Source: Agrobacterium tumefaciens (GTDB lineage: Bacteria > Pseudomonadota > Alphaproteobacteria > Rhizobiales > Rhizobiaceae). Taken from it: DNA of 64,000 bases. The notes under the pieces were generated by a model that saw only the letters and a list, made by a program, of their open reading frames with translations, was not told the DNA's origin and did not search any database. Shown piece by piece: positions 53,032-62,755 of the stretch. The DNA lies in assembly GCF_005221385.1 (NCBI RefSeq), contig NZ_CP039904.1:434001-498000 (forward strand), given 5' to 3'. A program made the translations under genes and the position numbers. Numbering within the stretch: position 1 is the stretch's first letter; every line of letters begins with the position of its first letter.

Positions 53032-54686
53032 TGAACAATCTCGTTGAAATCCGCGGACTTAAGGTCGAAGCCACCACCGATTCCGGCCGCCGCATCGACA
53101 TCATCAAGGGTGTAGACATCGATATCGCCGAGGGCGAAATCGTCGCGCTGATCGGCGAAAGCGGCTCCGGCAAGACCACCATCGCACTGACCCTGATGGG
53201 GTATGCACGACCGGGCTGCCGCATTTCCGACGGCAGCGTCACGGTGGCAGGCCGGGACATGGTGCAACTGTCCGAAGCCGAGCGCGCCAAGGTGCGCGGC
53301 ACGAAAATATCCTATGTGCCACAGAGTGCGGCCGCCGCATTCAACCCGGCGCAGAAAATCATCGATCAGGTCATCGAAGTCACCCGCATCCACCATCTTA
53401 TGCCGCCTCAGGAGGCGCGTAAAAAAGCGGTCGAGCTTTTCAAGGCATTGTCACTGCCCAATCCCGAAACCATCGGCGAACGTTACCCGCATCAGGTTTC
53501 CGGCGGCCAGCTGCAGCGCCTCTCCGCCGCCATGGCGCTGATCGGCAATCCTCAACTGGTGATTTTCGACGAACCGACGACCGCACTTGACGTGACGACC
53601 CAGATCGAGGTTCTGCGTGCCTTCAAATCGGCGATGCGCAAGGGCGGCATTGGCGGCGTCTATGTTTCGCACGACCTTGCCGTCGTCGCGCAGATCGCCG
53701 ACCGGATCGTGGTGCTGAAAGGCGGCGAGGTTCAGGAAACCGGCACGACCAAGGATATTCTTGAGAATGCCCAACACCCCTATACCCGCGAATTGTTGAC
53801 CGCCTTTAACGACAAGGTGCGCGTCGTGACGCCGCTCACGAAAAATGAGGCGACACCGCTCCTCGATATCGACCAGCTGATCGCCGGTTATGGCACGAAA
53901 GGCGAGGACCACATGCCGCTGGTGCGTGCGGTGGATTCCGTAAGCCTTGCGGTCTATCCCGGCCGTAATCTTGGCATCATCGGCGAATCCGGTTGCGGAA
54001 AATCCACCCTGGCGCGCGCCATTGCCGGCATCCTGCCAGCAGCAAGCGGTCATGTCATCTTCGAAGGCCGCGAACTCGATGCCGATGCACGCCGGCGCAC
54101 CAGCGACCAGCTGCGCCGAATGCAGATCGTGTTCCAATATGCCGATACCGCACTCAATCCGGCAAAACCCATCGAAGATATTCTCGGCCGGCCGCTGACC
54201 TTTTATCACGGCATGAAAGGTAAGGCCCGGGATGCGCGGATCGATGAGCTGCTCGATATGGTGAAGCTGCCGCGCTCGGTCCGCCACCGCCATCCCTCCG
54301 GCCTTTCCGGCGGGCAGAAGCAACGTGTCAATTTCGCCCGCGCGCTTGCGGCCGAACCATCGCTCATCATCTGCGATGAAATCACCTCGGCACTCGATAC
54401 GGTCGTCGCAGCCGCGATCATTGATCTGCTCGGAGAATTGCAACGGGAACTGAACCTCTCCTACATCTTCATCAGCCATGATCTTTCGGTGGTTGAGACA
54501 ATCTGCGACGAAATCGTCGTGATGTATGGCGGCCAGAAGGTGGAGCATCTGGAAACGGAAGCGATCAAATCACCCACCCATCCCTATTCGAAGCTGCTCT
54601 TCTCCTCAGTGCCGAAACTCGATCCGACATGGCTCGACAATCTTCAGCAGGATGCGGAGCTGGTGCGGGCGTTTTCCAAGCGGTGA
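53031..54686 (+). CDS. Peptide-type ABC transporter ATPase with two fused NBDs
   Basis: This 551-residue double ATPase has a first NBD with Walker A GESGSGKTT (about 42-50), signature VSGGQLQRLSAAMALIG and Walker B LVIFDEPTTALD. The second NBD has Walker A GESGCGKST (about 320), signature LSGGQKQRVNFARAL and Walker B LIICDEITSALD, where the usual Pro after Glu is Ile. It combines the DppD and DppF roles, like the partial protein at the left edge of the window. It is the last gene of the importer operon. Confidence 0.95.
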   Translation: MNNLVEIRGLKVEATTDSGRRIDIIKGVDIDIAEGEIVALIGESGSGKTTIALTLMGYARPGCRISDGSVTVAGRDMVQLSEAERAKVRGTKISYVPQSAAAAFNPAQKIIDQVIEVTRIHHLMPPQEARKKAVELFKALSLPNPETIGERYPHQVSGGQLQRLSAAMALIGNPQLVIFDEPTTALDVTTQIEVLRAFKSAMRKGGIGGVYVSHDLAVVAQIADRIVVLKGGEVQETGTTKDILENAQHPYTRELLTAFNDKVRVVTPLTKNEATPLLDIDQLIAGYGTKGEDHMPLVRAVDSVSLAVYPGRNLGIIGESGCGKSTLARAIAGILPAASGHVIFEGRELDADARRRTSDQLRRMQIVFQYADTALNPAKPIEDILGRPLTFYHGMKGKARDARIDELLDMVKLPRSVRHRHPSGLSGGQKQRVNFARALAAEPSLIICDEITSALDTVVAAAIIDLLGELQRELNLSYIFISHDLSVVETICDEIVVMYGGQKVEHLETEAIKSPTHPYSKLLFSSVPKLDPTWLDNLQQDAELVRAFSKR

Positions 54687-54781
54687 GACTGAAAAAAGCT
54701 GAGTATCTCTCCTCCACCATGCTCGGGCCTACCCACTGCTGTCCGTATTAAATTTCTCGGGCAGATTGCAGTACCCTCGAA

Positions 54782-54914
54782 GAGTATGAGCAAGGGCGCG
54801 GATCTTCTCGACGTCATCCTCGGGCTTGTCCCGAGGATCTAATCACGCTGAATAAAGCCAATGCGTTGCAGATCCCCGGGACAAGCCCGAGGATGACGTC
54901 GAGTATGAACAAGG
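54782..54914. repeat. Long inverted repeat bounded by short direct repeats
   Basis: Two 34-base arms (54807-54840 and 54870-54903) are inverted copies with one mismatch, enclosing a 29-base spacer. A GAGTATGARCAAGG direct repeat occurs at 54782-54795 and again at 54901-54914, the second copy starting within the end of the right arm. The arm core (CCTCGGGCTTGTCCCGAGG) is of the rhizobial intergenic palindrome type. It lies in the 270-bp gap between convergent genes, where it may also terminate transcription from both sides. No ORF was seen in the gap. Confidence 0.8.
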
Positions 54915-54956
54915 CTCCACATTCTGGCGACTCTCTAACGCGCTACTTCCTGCCGC

Positions 54957-55433
54957 TCAGAGCGGAAACAGGCTGGTCAGCGGCATATGCGATTTGGTGA
55001 TCGGCGATTTCAGCACCACGAAGCTGAAATATTTGTCGATGCCGACATCCATATCCGTCAGCCGCTCCATGATCGACTGATATTCAACGATGCCTGACGT
55101 GACGAATTTCAGCAGGTAGTCGTAACCGCCTGAAACGAGATGGCATTCCACCACCTGATCGATCTTTTCGACAACGCCGAGAAAGCGGGCAAAATCGATC
55201 TGGCGGTGGTTCTTGAGCGTGATTTCGGTGAAGACCGTCAGCGTCTGGCCGAGCTTGTTGATGTTGATCTGCGCCGAATAACCTTCGATGTAACCTTCGG
55301 ACTGAAGTTTCTTGACGCGCATCAGGCAGGGGCTGGGCGAAAGATTGACAAGCTCCGCCAGTTCCACATTGGTGATGCGACCGTTTTTCTGCAGTTCGTA
55401 GAGGATCTTGATATCGATCCGGTCAAGTTTCAT
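54957..55433 (-). CDS. Lrp/AsnC-family transcriptional regulator
   Basis: This 158-residue regulator starts at the ATG at 55433, the family-typical MKLDRIDIKIL. The N-terminal helix-turn-helix spans about residues 5-55 (ITNVELAELVNLSPSPCLMR). The RAM effector-binding domain spans about 65-150 (VECHLVSGGYDYLLKFV). It is divergent from a DAO-family flavoprotein across 232 bp, the classic arrangement in which the Lrp-type protein activates an amino-acid oxidase or dehydrogenase in response to its substrate. It may also act on the catabolic genes to its left. Confidence 0.93.
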   Translation of the reverse strand: MKLDRIDIKILYELQKNGRITNVELAELVNLSPSPCLMRVKKLQSEGYIEGYSAQININKLGQTLTVFTEITLKNHRQIDFARFLGVVEKIDQVVECHLVSGGYDYLLKFVTSGIVEYQSIMERLTDMDVGIDKYFSFVVLKSPITKSHMPLTSLFPL

Positions 55434-55665
55434 CACGTGCGGAACCCCTTTTTCGTTTTTTCGAGTGCGCGGCATAAAATTCTGACGCTGCGGTGGAAAT
55501 CTTATCACATGCACGTGCCCTGTCGATGTAAGCATGTTTTTTTGATGCAGCATAAAGAGTTGCAGACATGGCCACGAACAGCAGGAGATTCCGGCAAACC
55601 GCTCAGTCTGGCAGCGTTTACACGCCAGCCAAGGTAAATTAGGACGAATATAAGGAGTCCGACCC

Positions 55666-56991
55666 ATGCCCGCCCCGCTGCAACAGATCACGACATCGCC
55701 GGAGCTGCCGAAAGCCGCAGACGCCGTCATTATCGGCGGTGGGATCGTTGGGGTATTCGCCGCCTATTACCTTGCCCGGCGCGGCCTGAAAGTTGCGCTG
55801 GTGGAAAAGGGCCTTGTTGGCGCTGAGCAATCCAGCCGCAACTGGGGCTGGTGCCGGCAGCAGAACCGCGATGCGCGCGAATTGCCGATTTCGACCCAGA
55901 GTCTTGCGCTCTGGGAACAATTTGCCAATGAAAGCGGCGAAGACACCGGCTTTCGCCGCTGCGGATTGTTTTACCTGAGCGACAACGAGGCGGAACTTGC
56001 CGGCTGGGCGCGCTGGCGCGACTTCGCCCTCACCGCCGGCGTGACGACGCATATGCTGAGCGCCGATGAGGCAAGCGAGCGCGGGCGCGCCGCGGGCAAA
56101 CTTTGGAAGGGCGGCGTCTTCTCACCCACCGACGGCACGGCCGATCCTTCCATGGCGGCACCCGCCGTGGCGCGCGCCATCATCAAACTCGGCGGCACGG
56201 TGCATCAGAATTGCGCCGCACGCGGGCTTGAGACCGAAGGCGGTCGGGTCAGCGCCGTCGTCACCGAAAAAGGTACGATCCGTACCAAAACGGCCATCAT
56301 GTCCGGCGGCGCCTGGGCGTCTTCCTTTTGCCGCCAGCTTGGCATTCGTTTTCCGCAGGCCTCGGTCCGCTCCTCCATCCTCTCGGTAACGCCCGGTGCG
56401 GAAGGCCTGCCGGATGCGTTACACACCGCCGCCGTCTCGGCAACGAAGCGGCACGATGGCGGTTACACGCTCGCCATCAGCGGGCTGGGGCGCATTGACC
56501 CAACGGCGCAGCAGATGCGTTTTGCCCGCGAATTCATTCCGATGTTCCTCAAGCGCTGGCGCAGCCTCAGGCCGGGCGGGCTGGAAGGCATTCGCGGCGG
56601 CCATGAGACGCTGAAACGCTGGCGGCTGGATGCGCCGACGCCGATGGAACGGGTTCGCATTCTCGATCCGAAACCCAATGCCGCCGCCATCCGCGAGACC
56701 CATAGACGAGCGCTGGAACTTCTGCCTGCACTTCGCAAAACCCAGATTTCCGCCGCTTGGGCCGGCTTTATCGACAGCACGCCGGATGGTGTGCCCGCCA
56801 TCGGCGAAACCAGCGAATTGCCCGGTTTCATTCTCGCTGCCGGCTTTAGCGGTCATGGTTTCGGCATCGGGCCGGGTGCCGGCCATCTGATCGCGGATAT
56901 TGTGACGGGTTCAAACCCGATCGTTGATCCCGCTCCCTATCACCCCAGCCGTTTCCTGGGTTCGTCATGGGGTAAGGTCGCGGATTTCTGA
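55666..56991 (+). CDS. FAD-dependent D-amino-acid/glycine oxidase-family protein
   Basis: This 441-residue DAO-family flavoprotein has the Rossmann motif VIIGGGIVGVFAAYYLARRG at about residues 21-40 (G-G-G-I-V-G). It also has LVEKGLVGAEQSSRNWGWCR, SGGAWASSFCRQLGIRFP and the C-terminal FAD contact AAGFSGHGFGIGPGAG. The SSRNWGWCRQQ stretch marks a rhizobial subgroup of DadA/OrdL-like proteins. The ATG follows AAGGAG. Divergence from an Lrp regulator suggests an amino-acid substrate; chirality and identity are unknown. Confidence 0.88.
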   Translation: MPAPLQQITTSPELPKAADAVIIGGGIVGVFAAYYLARRGLKVALVEKGLVGAEQSSRNWGWCRQQNRDARELPISTQSLALWEQFANESGEDTGFRRCGLFYLSDNEAELAGWARWRDFALTAGVTTHMLSADEASERGRAAGKLWKGGVFSPTDGTADPSMAAPAVARAIIKLGGTVHQNCAARGLETEGGRVSAVVTEKGTIRTKTAIMSGGAWASSFCRQLGIRFPQASVRSSILSVTPGAEGLPDALHTAAVSATKRHDGGYTLAISGLGRIDPTAQQMRFAREFIPMFLKRWRSLRPGGLEGIRGGHETLKRWRLDAPTPMERVRILDPKPNAAAIRETHRRALELLPALRKTQISAAWAGFIDSTPDGVPAIGETSELPGFILAAGFSGHGFGIGPGAGHLIADIVTGSNPIVDPAPYHPSRFLGSSWGKVADF

Positions 56992-57022
56992 GTTTTCTGC
57001 GCTGCGCGATTGACGCGTAACA

Positions 57023-57052
57023 CAATATCCGCAGGCGAACCTGCGGATATTG
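57023..57052. terminator. Bidirectional terminator between convergent genes
   Basis: Perfect 13-bp arms (57023-57035 and 57040-57052) enclose a CGAA tetraloop. A T-run follows about 14 bases later on the plus strand. It separates the rightward flavoprotein gene from the leftward amino-acid transport operon and probably ends both. Confidence 0.8.
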
Positions 57053-57077
57053 CCGTCCGCCGCATTTTTTCTACCAG

Positions 57078-58016
57078 TCAGCTTTTTGGCAGGCCGGGTG
57101 GGTTGGTGCGCGATTCCGGCAGGGCCTCTTCCGCAAGCTGCCAGCGATCAAGAATTTTTGCGTAAGCGCCGCTCTTGATCAGATCATTGGTGGCAAGCGT
57201 CAGTGCATCCGCCAGTCCCGAACCCTTGCGGGTGGTGATGGCGACGTCGGAGCGTTCCGGCCAGCCGGCGGACAGGGTTCCGACACGCTTGATAGTCTTG
57301 TCGCGTGCGGCGATGAAAACCAGCTGCGCATGCGGCTGGACGATCACATCCGCCCGACCGGCTGAAAGGGCAACGAGCCGCGTGGCTTCGTCATCGTAAT
57401 ATTGCAGCTCGATCGGCTTCAAGCCGGCAGTGACATTCTCGTCGCTCCATTTCAGCAGAATGCGCTCCTGATTGGTGCCGGCACCGACGATGATCCTCAA
57501 ACCTGCCGCATCCTTCGGCTCGGTGATGGAGGTTATACCGCTGTCGGACTTGACGAAGAAGCCATGCAGGCCCTGGCGGTAAGTGGAGAAATCGAATTTC
57601 TCCTTGCGCTGTTCGGTAACGCCGACATTGGAGATGACGGCATCATATTTGCCTGAGGCAAGGCCGAGCGGCCAGTCGGCCCAGGCCACGGCCACCAGTT
57701 CCAGTTCAAGGCCGAGACTATCGGCCACGGCAAGCGCGTAGTCCGGGTCTGCGCCCACAACGGTCTTCGCATCCGTCGCATAAGTGGCCAATGGCGGCCC
57801 GCCGGGAGAAACGGCGACGGTGAGTTTACCCGGCGTGACGAATTTGAAATCTTTCGGTACGGCGGCAATGGCGCCGGGATCTTTTTCAGCCCTGATACGA
57901 CCGGGCTGATCCGGTGACAGATCGAAGACATCGGTTGCGAAAGCCGGGGCGAAACCGGAGATGGAAAGAAAGGCGGCGAGCGCGGCCGTGGCGAAACGAG
58001 AGGTGAAGGTCATCAT
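57078..58016 (-). CDS. Amino-acid ABC transporter substrate-binding protein (second copy)
   Basis: This 312-residue family-3 periplasmic binding protein starts at the first of two adjacent ATG codons. The signal peptide ends AFA near residue 28. The binding-protein core shows VGADPDYALAVADSLGLELE, AWADWPLGLASGKYDAVISN and RKEKFDFSTYRQG. It has the same length as the adjacent copy and an identical last-12-residue tail (ESRTNPPGLPKS), which points to tandem duplication. It is the last gene of the leftward operon. The ligand pocket differs from the other copy, so a related but different amino acid derivative is likely. Confidence 0.91.
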   Translation of the reverse strand: MMTFTSRFATAALAAFLSISGFAPAFATDVFDLSPDQPGRIRAEKDPGAIAAVPKDFKFVTPGKLTVAVSPGGPPLATYATDAKTVVGADPDYALAVADSLGLELELVAVAWADWPLGLASGKYDAVISNVGVTEQRKEKFDFSTYRQGLHGFFVKSDSGITSITEPKDAAGLRIIVGAGTNQERILLKWSDENVTAGLKPIELQYYDDEATRLVALSAGRADVIVQPHAQLVFIAARDKTIKRVGTLSAGWPERSDVAITTRKGSGLADALTLATNDLIKSGAYAKILDRWQLAEEALPESRTNPPGLPKS

Positions 58017-58131
58017 GATTTCCCGATAAAGGATTGCGGGACGGAGGTAGCGCGGGCGGGAGGATGCCCGCGCCACCGGCTGAGTGATGTCCCACCTTCG
58101 ACTCAGCTTTTGGGAACTCGGTTTTTCACGC

Positions 58132-59070
58132 TCAGCTCTTGGGCAGGCCGGGCGGATTGGTGCGGGATTCGGTGATGGCTTCCGAGCCGAGATTCCAGCG
58201 AGCGAGAACCTTGCCGTAGTTGCCGTTCTTGATCTGGGCATTCAGCGCAGCGGTGATGGCCTCGGCGATGCCGGCATCCTTTTTCGAAGCGACGGCGATT
58301 TCCGCCGCTTCCGGCCAGCCGCCCGAGAAGGTGCCGACGAGTTTCGTCTTTTTCTGGCTTGCCGCCTGGAAGGCAGAGGTGGCATTGGGGCCGAGATAGG
58401 CATCTGCGCGACCGGATTGCAGGGCGACGTCAAGCACGGCCTGATCGTCATAATATTGCACTTCGGTGTCGGCCAGTCCCTTCGCCTTGTTGTCCTTGAT
58501 CCATTTCAGCAGGATCTGCTCCTGATTGGTGGCCGCGCCGACGATCACCTTCAGCCCGGCGACATCCTCCGGCTTGCCGATTGATCTGACCTTGCTGTTG
58601 TTGCCCACATAAAAGCCGAGCAGATCGTTGCGATAGCTGGAGAAATCGAACTTCTCCTTGCGCGCTTCCGTCACCGTGATGTTGGATGCGACGGCGTCGT
58701 ATTTGCCGGAAGCGAGACCGAGCGGCCAGTCGGCCCAGGCAATCGGAACAAGCTGAAGTTCAAGTCCAAGGCTGTCGGCAACCAGCTGGGCAATATCCGG
58801 CTCCACGCCAACAGGCGTTTTAGTGTCGCTCGCATAATCGACCAGTGGCAGGCGGAAAGGCACGGTCGCGAGCGTCAACTTCCCATCGGCAATGAATTTA
58901 TGGCCGGCCGGCAGAAGCTTGATTGCCTCCTCAACCTTTTCGGCGCGCACCCGGCCCTTCTGTTCGGGCGACAGATCGACCTCCTGCGCATGCGCAGCAG
59001 GAATGAGCGCGGTGGTGGCGGTGAAAAGACCGCCGGCGAGCAGGGACAATAATTTCGATGAAAAGGCCAT
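58132..59070 (-). CDS. Amino-acid ABC transporter substrate-binding protein (first copy)
   Basis: This 312-residue family-3 binding protein has the signal peptide MAFSSKLLSLLAGGLFTATT ending near AHA (residue 27). It shares DLSPEQKGRVRAEK, AWADWPLGLASGKYDAV, FDFSSYR and NPPGLPKS with the downstream paralogue. It directly follows the fused permease-ATPase gene by 22 bases. Candidate cargo, from the neighbouring monooxygenase, acetyltransferase and deacetylase, is a thioether or otherwise modified cysteine (inference). Confidence 0.91.
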   Translation of the reverse strand: MAFSSKLLSLLAGGLFTATTALIPAAHAQEVDLSPEQKGRVRAEKVEEAIKLLPAGHKFIADGKLTLATVPFRLPLVDYASDTKTPVGVEPDIAQLVADSLGLELQLVPIAWADWPLGLASGKYDAVASNITVTEARKEKFDFSSYRNDLLGFYVGNNSKVRSIGKPEDVAGLKVIVGAATNQEQILLKWIKDNKAKGLADTEVQYYDDQAVLDVALQSGRADAYLGPNATSAFQAASQKKTKLVGTFSGGWPEAAEIAVASKKDAGIAEAITAALNAQIKNGNYGKVLARWNLGSEAITESRTNPPGLPKS

Positions 59071-59092
59071 GTGAGTGTTTCCTTTGTTATGA

Positions 59093-60895
59093 TTAGAGAA
59101 CTTTTGCGAGGAATTCGGCTGTGCGCGGATGTTCAGGGTTGTTGAACACCTTTTCCGGTGTGCCCGTTTCAACGATGCGGCCCTGTTCCATGAAGACGAC
59201 CCTGTCGGAGACTTCGCGGGCAAAACCGATTTCATGGGTGACGATGATGAGGGTGACGCCGGAGCGGGAGAGCTCCTTGATGACGTCAAGCACTTCATTG
59301 ACCAGTTCGGGGTCGAGCGCCGATGTCGGCTCGTCGAACAGCAGGACCTTTGGCCGCAGGGCAAGTGCCCGGGCAATCGCCACGCGTTGCTGCTGGCCGC
59401 CGGAAAGCTGACGCGGGTAGGAATTGGCCTTCTCTGCAAGGCCGACACGGGCCAGAAGATCGCGCGCTTCCGCCTCGGCCTGTTCTTTCGAGATGCCGCG
59501 AACGGCGACCGGCGCTTCGATGATGTTTTCAAGTGCAGTGAGATGCGGGAACAGGTTGAAGCTCTGGAACACCATGCCCACTTCGACGCGGCGTTTGAGG
59601 ATTTCCCGCTCCTTCAGCTCATAAAGCGTATCGCCCTGCTGGCGATAACCGACCAGCTCGCCGTCTATGGCGATAAAGCCGTCATCGACGCGCTCCAGAT
59701 GGTTGATGGAGCGCAGCAGGGTGGACTTGCCCGAACCGGATTGGCCAAGAATGGTGGTGACGCTGCCTGCCGGAATGGAAAGGGAGACATCATCCAGCAC
59801 CTTGAGCGTGCCGAAAGATTTGGAAACACCGTGGATATTCACCGAACCGCCACGATTTCCGATGCGGAAGCCTCCCGCATGCGCAGATACCGAAGCTTCC
59901 CGCTTTGCAGGTACAGCCGCCACGGCCGCCGGCTCCGCCGCTGCCCGGCGTGGCAGGAACGTGCGGTAGACAGTGGCGAAAAGCGAAGGCGGCGGATTGC
60001 GCAGTGCACCGCGGGAAAAATGCCGTTCGATATGATGCTGAACGATCGATAGCGCCGTCAGGATCACCAGATACCAGACGGTTGCCACCATCAGCAGCGG
60101 GATCACTTCCAGATTGCGGCGATAGATGATCTGGATGGTGTAGAACAATTCCGGCAGCGCAAGGATGTATACCTGCGACGTCCCCTTTGCGAGGCCGATG
60201 ATGTCGTTGAAGGCCGTTGGCAGGATGGACCGCATGGCCTGCGGCAGAACGATGCGGGACGCCTGCCGCCTGCGTGGAAGACCGAGCGCGGCGGCAGCTT
60301 CCAGCTGTCCCTGATCGACCGAGAGGATGCCGCCTCGCACGATTTCCGATGCAAAGGCCGCCTGATTGAGAGTGAGGCCCAGCACAGCGGCGGCAAAGGG
60401 CGTCATCAGCTGCGTCGTATTCCAGCTGAAGAAGTTGATGCCGGTATAGGGCACGCCGATCGTCACAGTTTCATAGAGATAACCGAGATTGTTGAGGATC
60501 AGCAGAAGCACGATCAGCGGGATCGACCGGAAAATCCAGATATAGGTCCAGGAGACAGCAACCAGCAGCGGCGAGCGTGACACACGGGCAAGTGCCAGCA
60601 GCGTTCCAAGAACAAAACCGAACAGGGCGCCAAGCGCCGTCAATAGCAATGTCCGGCCAAGGCCAACGAGCACCGGTTCGGCGAAGAACCATTCGGCAAA
60701 AACGTCCCAGCCCCAGCGTGGATTGCCGAAAACGGAATGCAGCACGGCCGCGATGATCAGGACGGAAAAAACCGTGCCCACGGTGCGCAAGGGGTAACGG
60801 GCAGGAACGATGCGGAAATGGCCGTAACCGCCTTTAACCGGCTCGCCCTTCTTCTCGCTGACCGCCACATGCGGAAAATCAGAGGCTATTGTCAT
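59093..60895 (-). CDS. Fused amino-acid ABC transporter permease-ATPase
   Basis: This 600-residue protein joins a HisM-type permease to a HisP/GlnQ-type ATPase. The permease part spans residues about 1-310, with five or so spans and EAA-like [20 protein letters not shown]. An Ala/Pro-rich linker at about 320-345 leads to the ATPase at about 350-600: Walker [10 protein letters not shown] near 383, signature [15 protein letters not shown], Walker [17 protein letters not shown]. In most bacteria these are two genes. The frame is continuous and conserved in both halves, so this is a real fusion and not a sequencing join. It lies between the GNAT and binding-protein genes. Confidence 0.93.
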   Translation of the reverse strand: MTIASDFPHVAVSEKKGEPVKGGYGHFRIVPARYPLRTVGTVFSVLIIAAVLHSVFGNPRWGWDVFAEWFFAEPVLVGLGRTLLLTALGALFGFVLGTLLALARVSRSPLLVAVSWTYIWIFRSIPLIVLLLILNNLGYLYETVTIGVPYTGINFFSWNTTQLMTPFAAAVLGLTLNQAAFASEIVRGGILSVDQGQLEAAAALGLPRRRQASRIVLPQAMRSILPTAFNDIIGLAKGTSQVYILALPELFYTIQIIYRRNLEVIPLLMVATVWYLVILTALSIVQHHIERHFSRGALRNPPPSLFATVYRTFLPRRAAAEPAAVAAVPAKREASVSAHAGGFRIGNRGGSVNIHGVSKSFGTLKVLDDVSLSIPAGSVTTILGQSGSGKSTLLRSINHLERVDDGFIAIDGELVGYRQQGDTLYELKEREILKRRVEVGMVFQSFNLFPHLTALENIIEAPVAVRGISKEQAEAEARDLLARVGLAEKANSYPRQLSGGQQQRVAIARALALRPKVLLFDEPTSALDPELVNEVLDVIKELSRSGVTLIIVTHEIGFAREVSDRVVFMEQGRIVETGTPEKVFNNPEHPRTAEFLAKVL

Positions 60896-60907
60896 CTAAA
60901 GAGCCTT

Positions 60908-61465
60908 TCACGGATGGGCGGAAGAGGGTTGCGGATGCACGGCCGGTATCGGCGCGCCGTCCGGTACCGGACCGGAAACCGCATCGGAAAGAAATTTTTC
61001 GAACGGCAGCGACCTGATCGTCTCAGGGTCGGCCGCCGTATCGAACAAGGCGCGATAACCATTGGTGAGATAAAGGCCGACGGCTTCCGGCTGGCGGAAC
61101 CCCGTGGTCAGATAAACACGGGCATAACCCTGCCGGATTGCCTGCTGCTCCAGCTCCCGAAGCACGAGCTTCGCCAGCCCCTGCCGACGATGGGCCGAAT
61201 GGGTCCAGACCCGCTTGAACTCGGCGGTCTCTTCGTCGTAACGCATGAAAGCGCCGCCGGCGATCGGCTTTCCGTCCCGCAGCAGCAGCAGGAAATTGCC
61301 GGATGGCGGACTAAAGGCTTCCGGGGGATATTTGTTCAGCTCCGCCCTTGCCCCTTCCGCATTGAAGAACGTGCCGTAGCGGCTGTCATATTCGAACAGC
61401 AACTCCTCCAGAAGCGGAGTTGCGAGCGGATCCTTGACCGATGTGTAGAAAAAACTGTCGCTCAT
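60908..61465 (-). CDS. GNAT-family N-acetyltransferase (candidate cysteine-derivative acetylase)
   Basis: This 185-residue single-domain GNAT has beta-4 FKRVWTHSAHRRQGLAKLVL with acetyl-CoA loop R-R-Q-G-L-A at about residues 92-98. The YLTTGFRQPEAVGLYLTNGY segment follows, with the usual late Tyr. It is located between an M20 amidohydrolase gene and an amino-acid importer, as in Bacillus operons where an acetyltransferase protects S-modified cysteines before cleavage. Assignment to that role is by context only. A Pro-rich tail of about 25 residues closes the protein. Confidence 0.87.
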   Translation of the reverse strand: MSDSFFYTSVKDPLATPLLEELLFEYDSRYGTFFNAEGARAELNKYPPEAFSPPSGNFLLLLRDGKPIAGGAFMRYDEETAEFKRVWTHSAHRRQGLAKLVLRELEQQAIRQGYARVYLTTGFRQPEAVGLYLTNGYRALFDTAADPETIRSLPFEKFLSDAVSGPVPDGAPIPAVHPQPSSAHP

Positions 61466-61486
61466 GTCCTTGTCCTAAATTTCGTG

Positions 61487-62674
61487 TCAGGAGAGGTATG
61501 CTTCAGCCAGGCGCACCCAGAAGCGTGCCGCAGGCGCAATGATCGCATCGTTGAAATCATAGTGAGGGCTGTGCAGCGGCGCGCTGTCGCCATTGCCGAC
61601 GAAGAGGTAGGAGCCGGGTCGCTCCTGCAGCATGAAAGCGAAATCTTCGCTCGCCGTGCGCGGCTGAAACCCTTCCGCGACCTGCCCGGCTGGAAAATGC
61701 CGTCTGGCGACATCGCGGGCGAAAACCGTCTGCGCGGCGTGATTGATGACAGGCGGAAAACCACGGGAATAAGCAACTTCCGCCTTGGCGCCAAAGCTCT
61801 CCGCCTGCGCTTTGGCGAGTGCCGGAAGCCGTTCTTCCAGCCTGTCGCGCACGGCGGGTGAAAAAGCCCGGGCGGTGATCTGCAATTCCACGCTCTCGGG
61901 AATGACGTTGGAGGCGGTTCCGCCATGAATGGAACCGACGGTCAGCACCGCCATTTCGCGCGGATCGACGTTGCGGGAAACGATGCTCTGCAGGGCGGTG
62001 ATGAAGCTTGCCGAAGCGAGGACCGGATCGACCGTCTCATGCGGCGCCGCACCGTGGCCGCCTTTGCCAACGATCCGCACCTGCGCCTTGTCGACGGAGG
62101 CCATGGCAGGGCCTTCGACGAAACCGAACTGTCCGGTTTCCACACCCGGCCAATTGTGCAGGCCGAAGACCGCATCGACGGGAAACCGCTCGAACAGCCG
62201 GTCCTTTATCATCGCCCTCGCACCCGCGCCGATCTCCTCGGCGGGCTGGAAGATCAGCGTCAGGATGCCGGAAAAATTTGAAGTTTCAGCAAGATAACGG
62301 GCGGCCGCGAGCAGGATCGTCGTGTGGCCATCATGACCGCAGGCATGCATGACGCCCGGCGTTGCGCTGGCATAGGCAAGGCCTGTCTCTTCATGAATTG
62401 GCAGCGCATCAATATCGGCGCGGATGCCAAGACGTTTTTCACCATGGCCCCGTTTCAGGGTGGCAACGACACCGTAACCGCCGACACCCTCCGTCACCTC
62501 ATATCCGTAAGACAGCAGATAACGCGCAACGAGCGCCGCCGTGCGTTTTTCCTTGAGCGACAGCTCCGGATGCCGGTGGAGATCATGCCGGATGGCGATG
62601 CTCTCCTCTATGAAGGCAAGGATTGCCCGTTCGGCGTCGTCCTGCGGACGCGCGCCGTCAATGCGGATATTCAT
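61487..62674 (-). CDS. M20D amidohydrolase (hippurate/N-acetyl-amino-acid hydrolase type)
   Basis: This 395-residue M20D hydrolase has metal ligands in MHACGHDGHT (Cys112, His114), the Glu pair in FQPAEEIGAGA, His in GLHNWPGVETG and a final His in NGDSAPLHSPHYDFND. DLHRHPELSLKE at the N-terminus is diagnostic. It lies in the same operon as a GNAT and a flavin monooxygenase. It could remove the acetyl group after the monooxygenase step, as proposed for the Bacillus S-modified-cysteine pathway (family knowledge, inferred here). Confidence 0.91.
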   Translation of the reverse strand: MNIRIDGARPQDDAERAILAFIEESIAIRHDLHRHPELSLKEKRTAALVARYLLSYGYEVTEGVGGYGVVATLKRGHGEKRLGIRADIDALPIHEETGLAYASATPGVMHACGHDGHTTILLAAARYLAETSNFSGILTLIFQPAEEIGAGARAMIKDRLFERFPVDAVFGLHNWPGVETGQFGFVEGPAMASVDKAQVRIVGKGGHGAAPHETVDPVLASASFITALQSIVSRNVDPREMAVLTVGSIHGGTASNVIPESVELQITARAFSPAVRDRLEERLPALAKAQAESFGAKAEVAYSRGFPPVINHAAQTVFARDVARRHFPAGQVAEGFQPRTASEDFAFMLQERPGSYLFVGNGDSAPLHSPHYDFNDAIIAPAARFWVRLAEAYLS

Positions 62675-62755
62675 GGTTCTGTCTCCTGCGCGGCCATTTG
62701 CGCGCGGCGTCCTATAATCTCCGCCGGGCGGCGGCCTCGTCGCCCGGCCGCAGCC

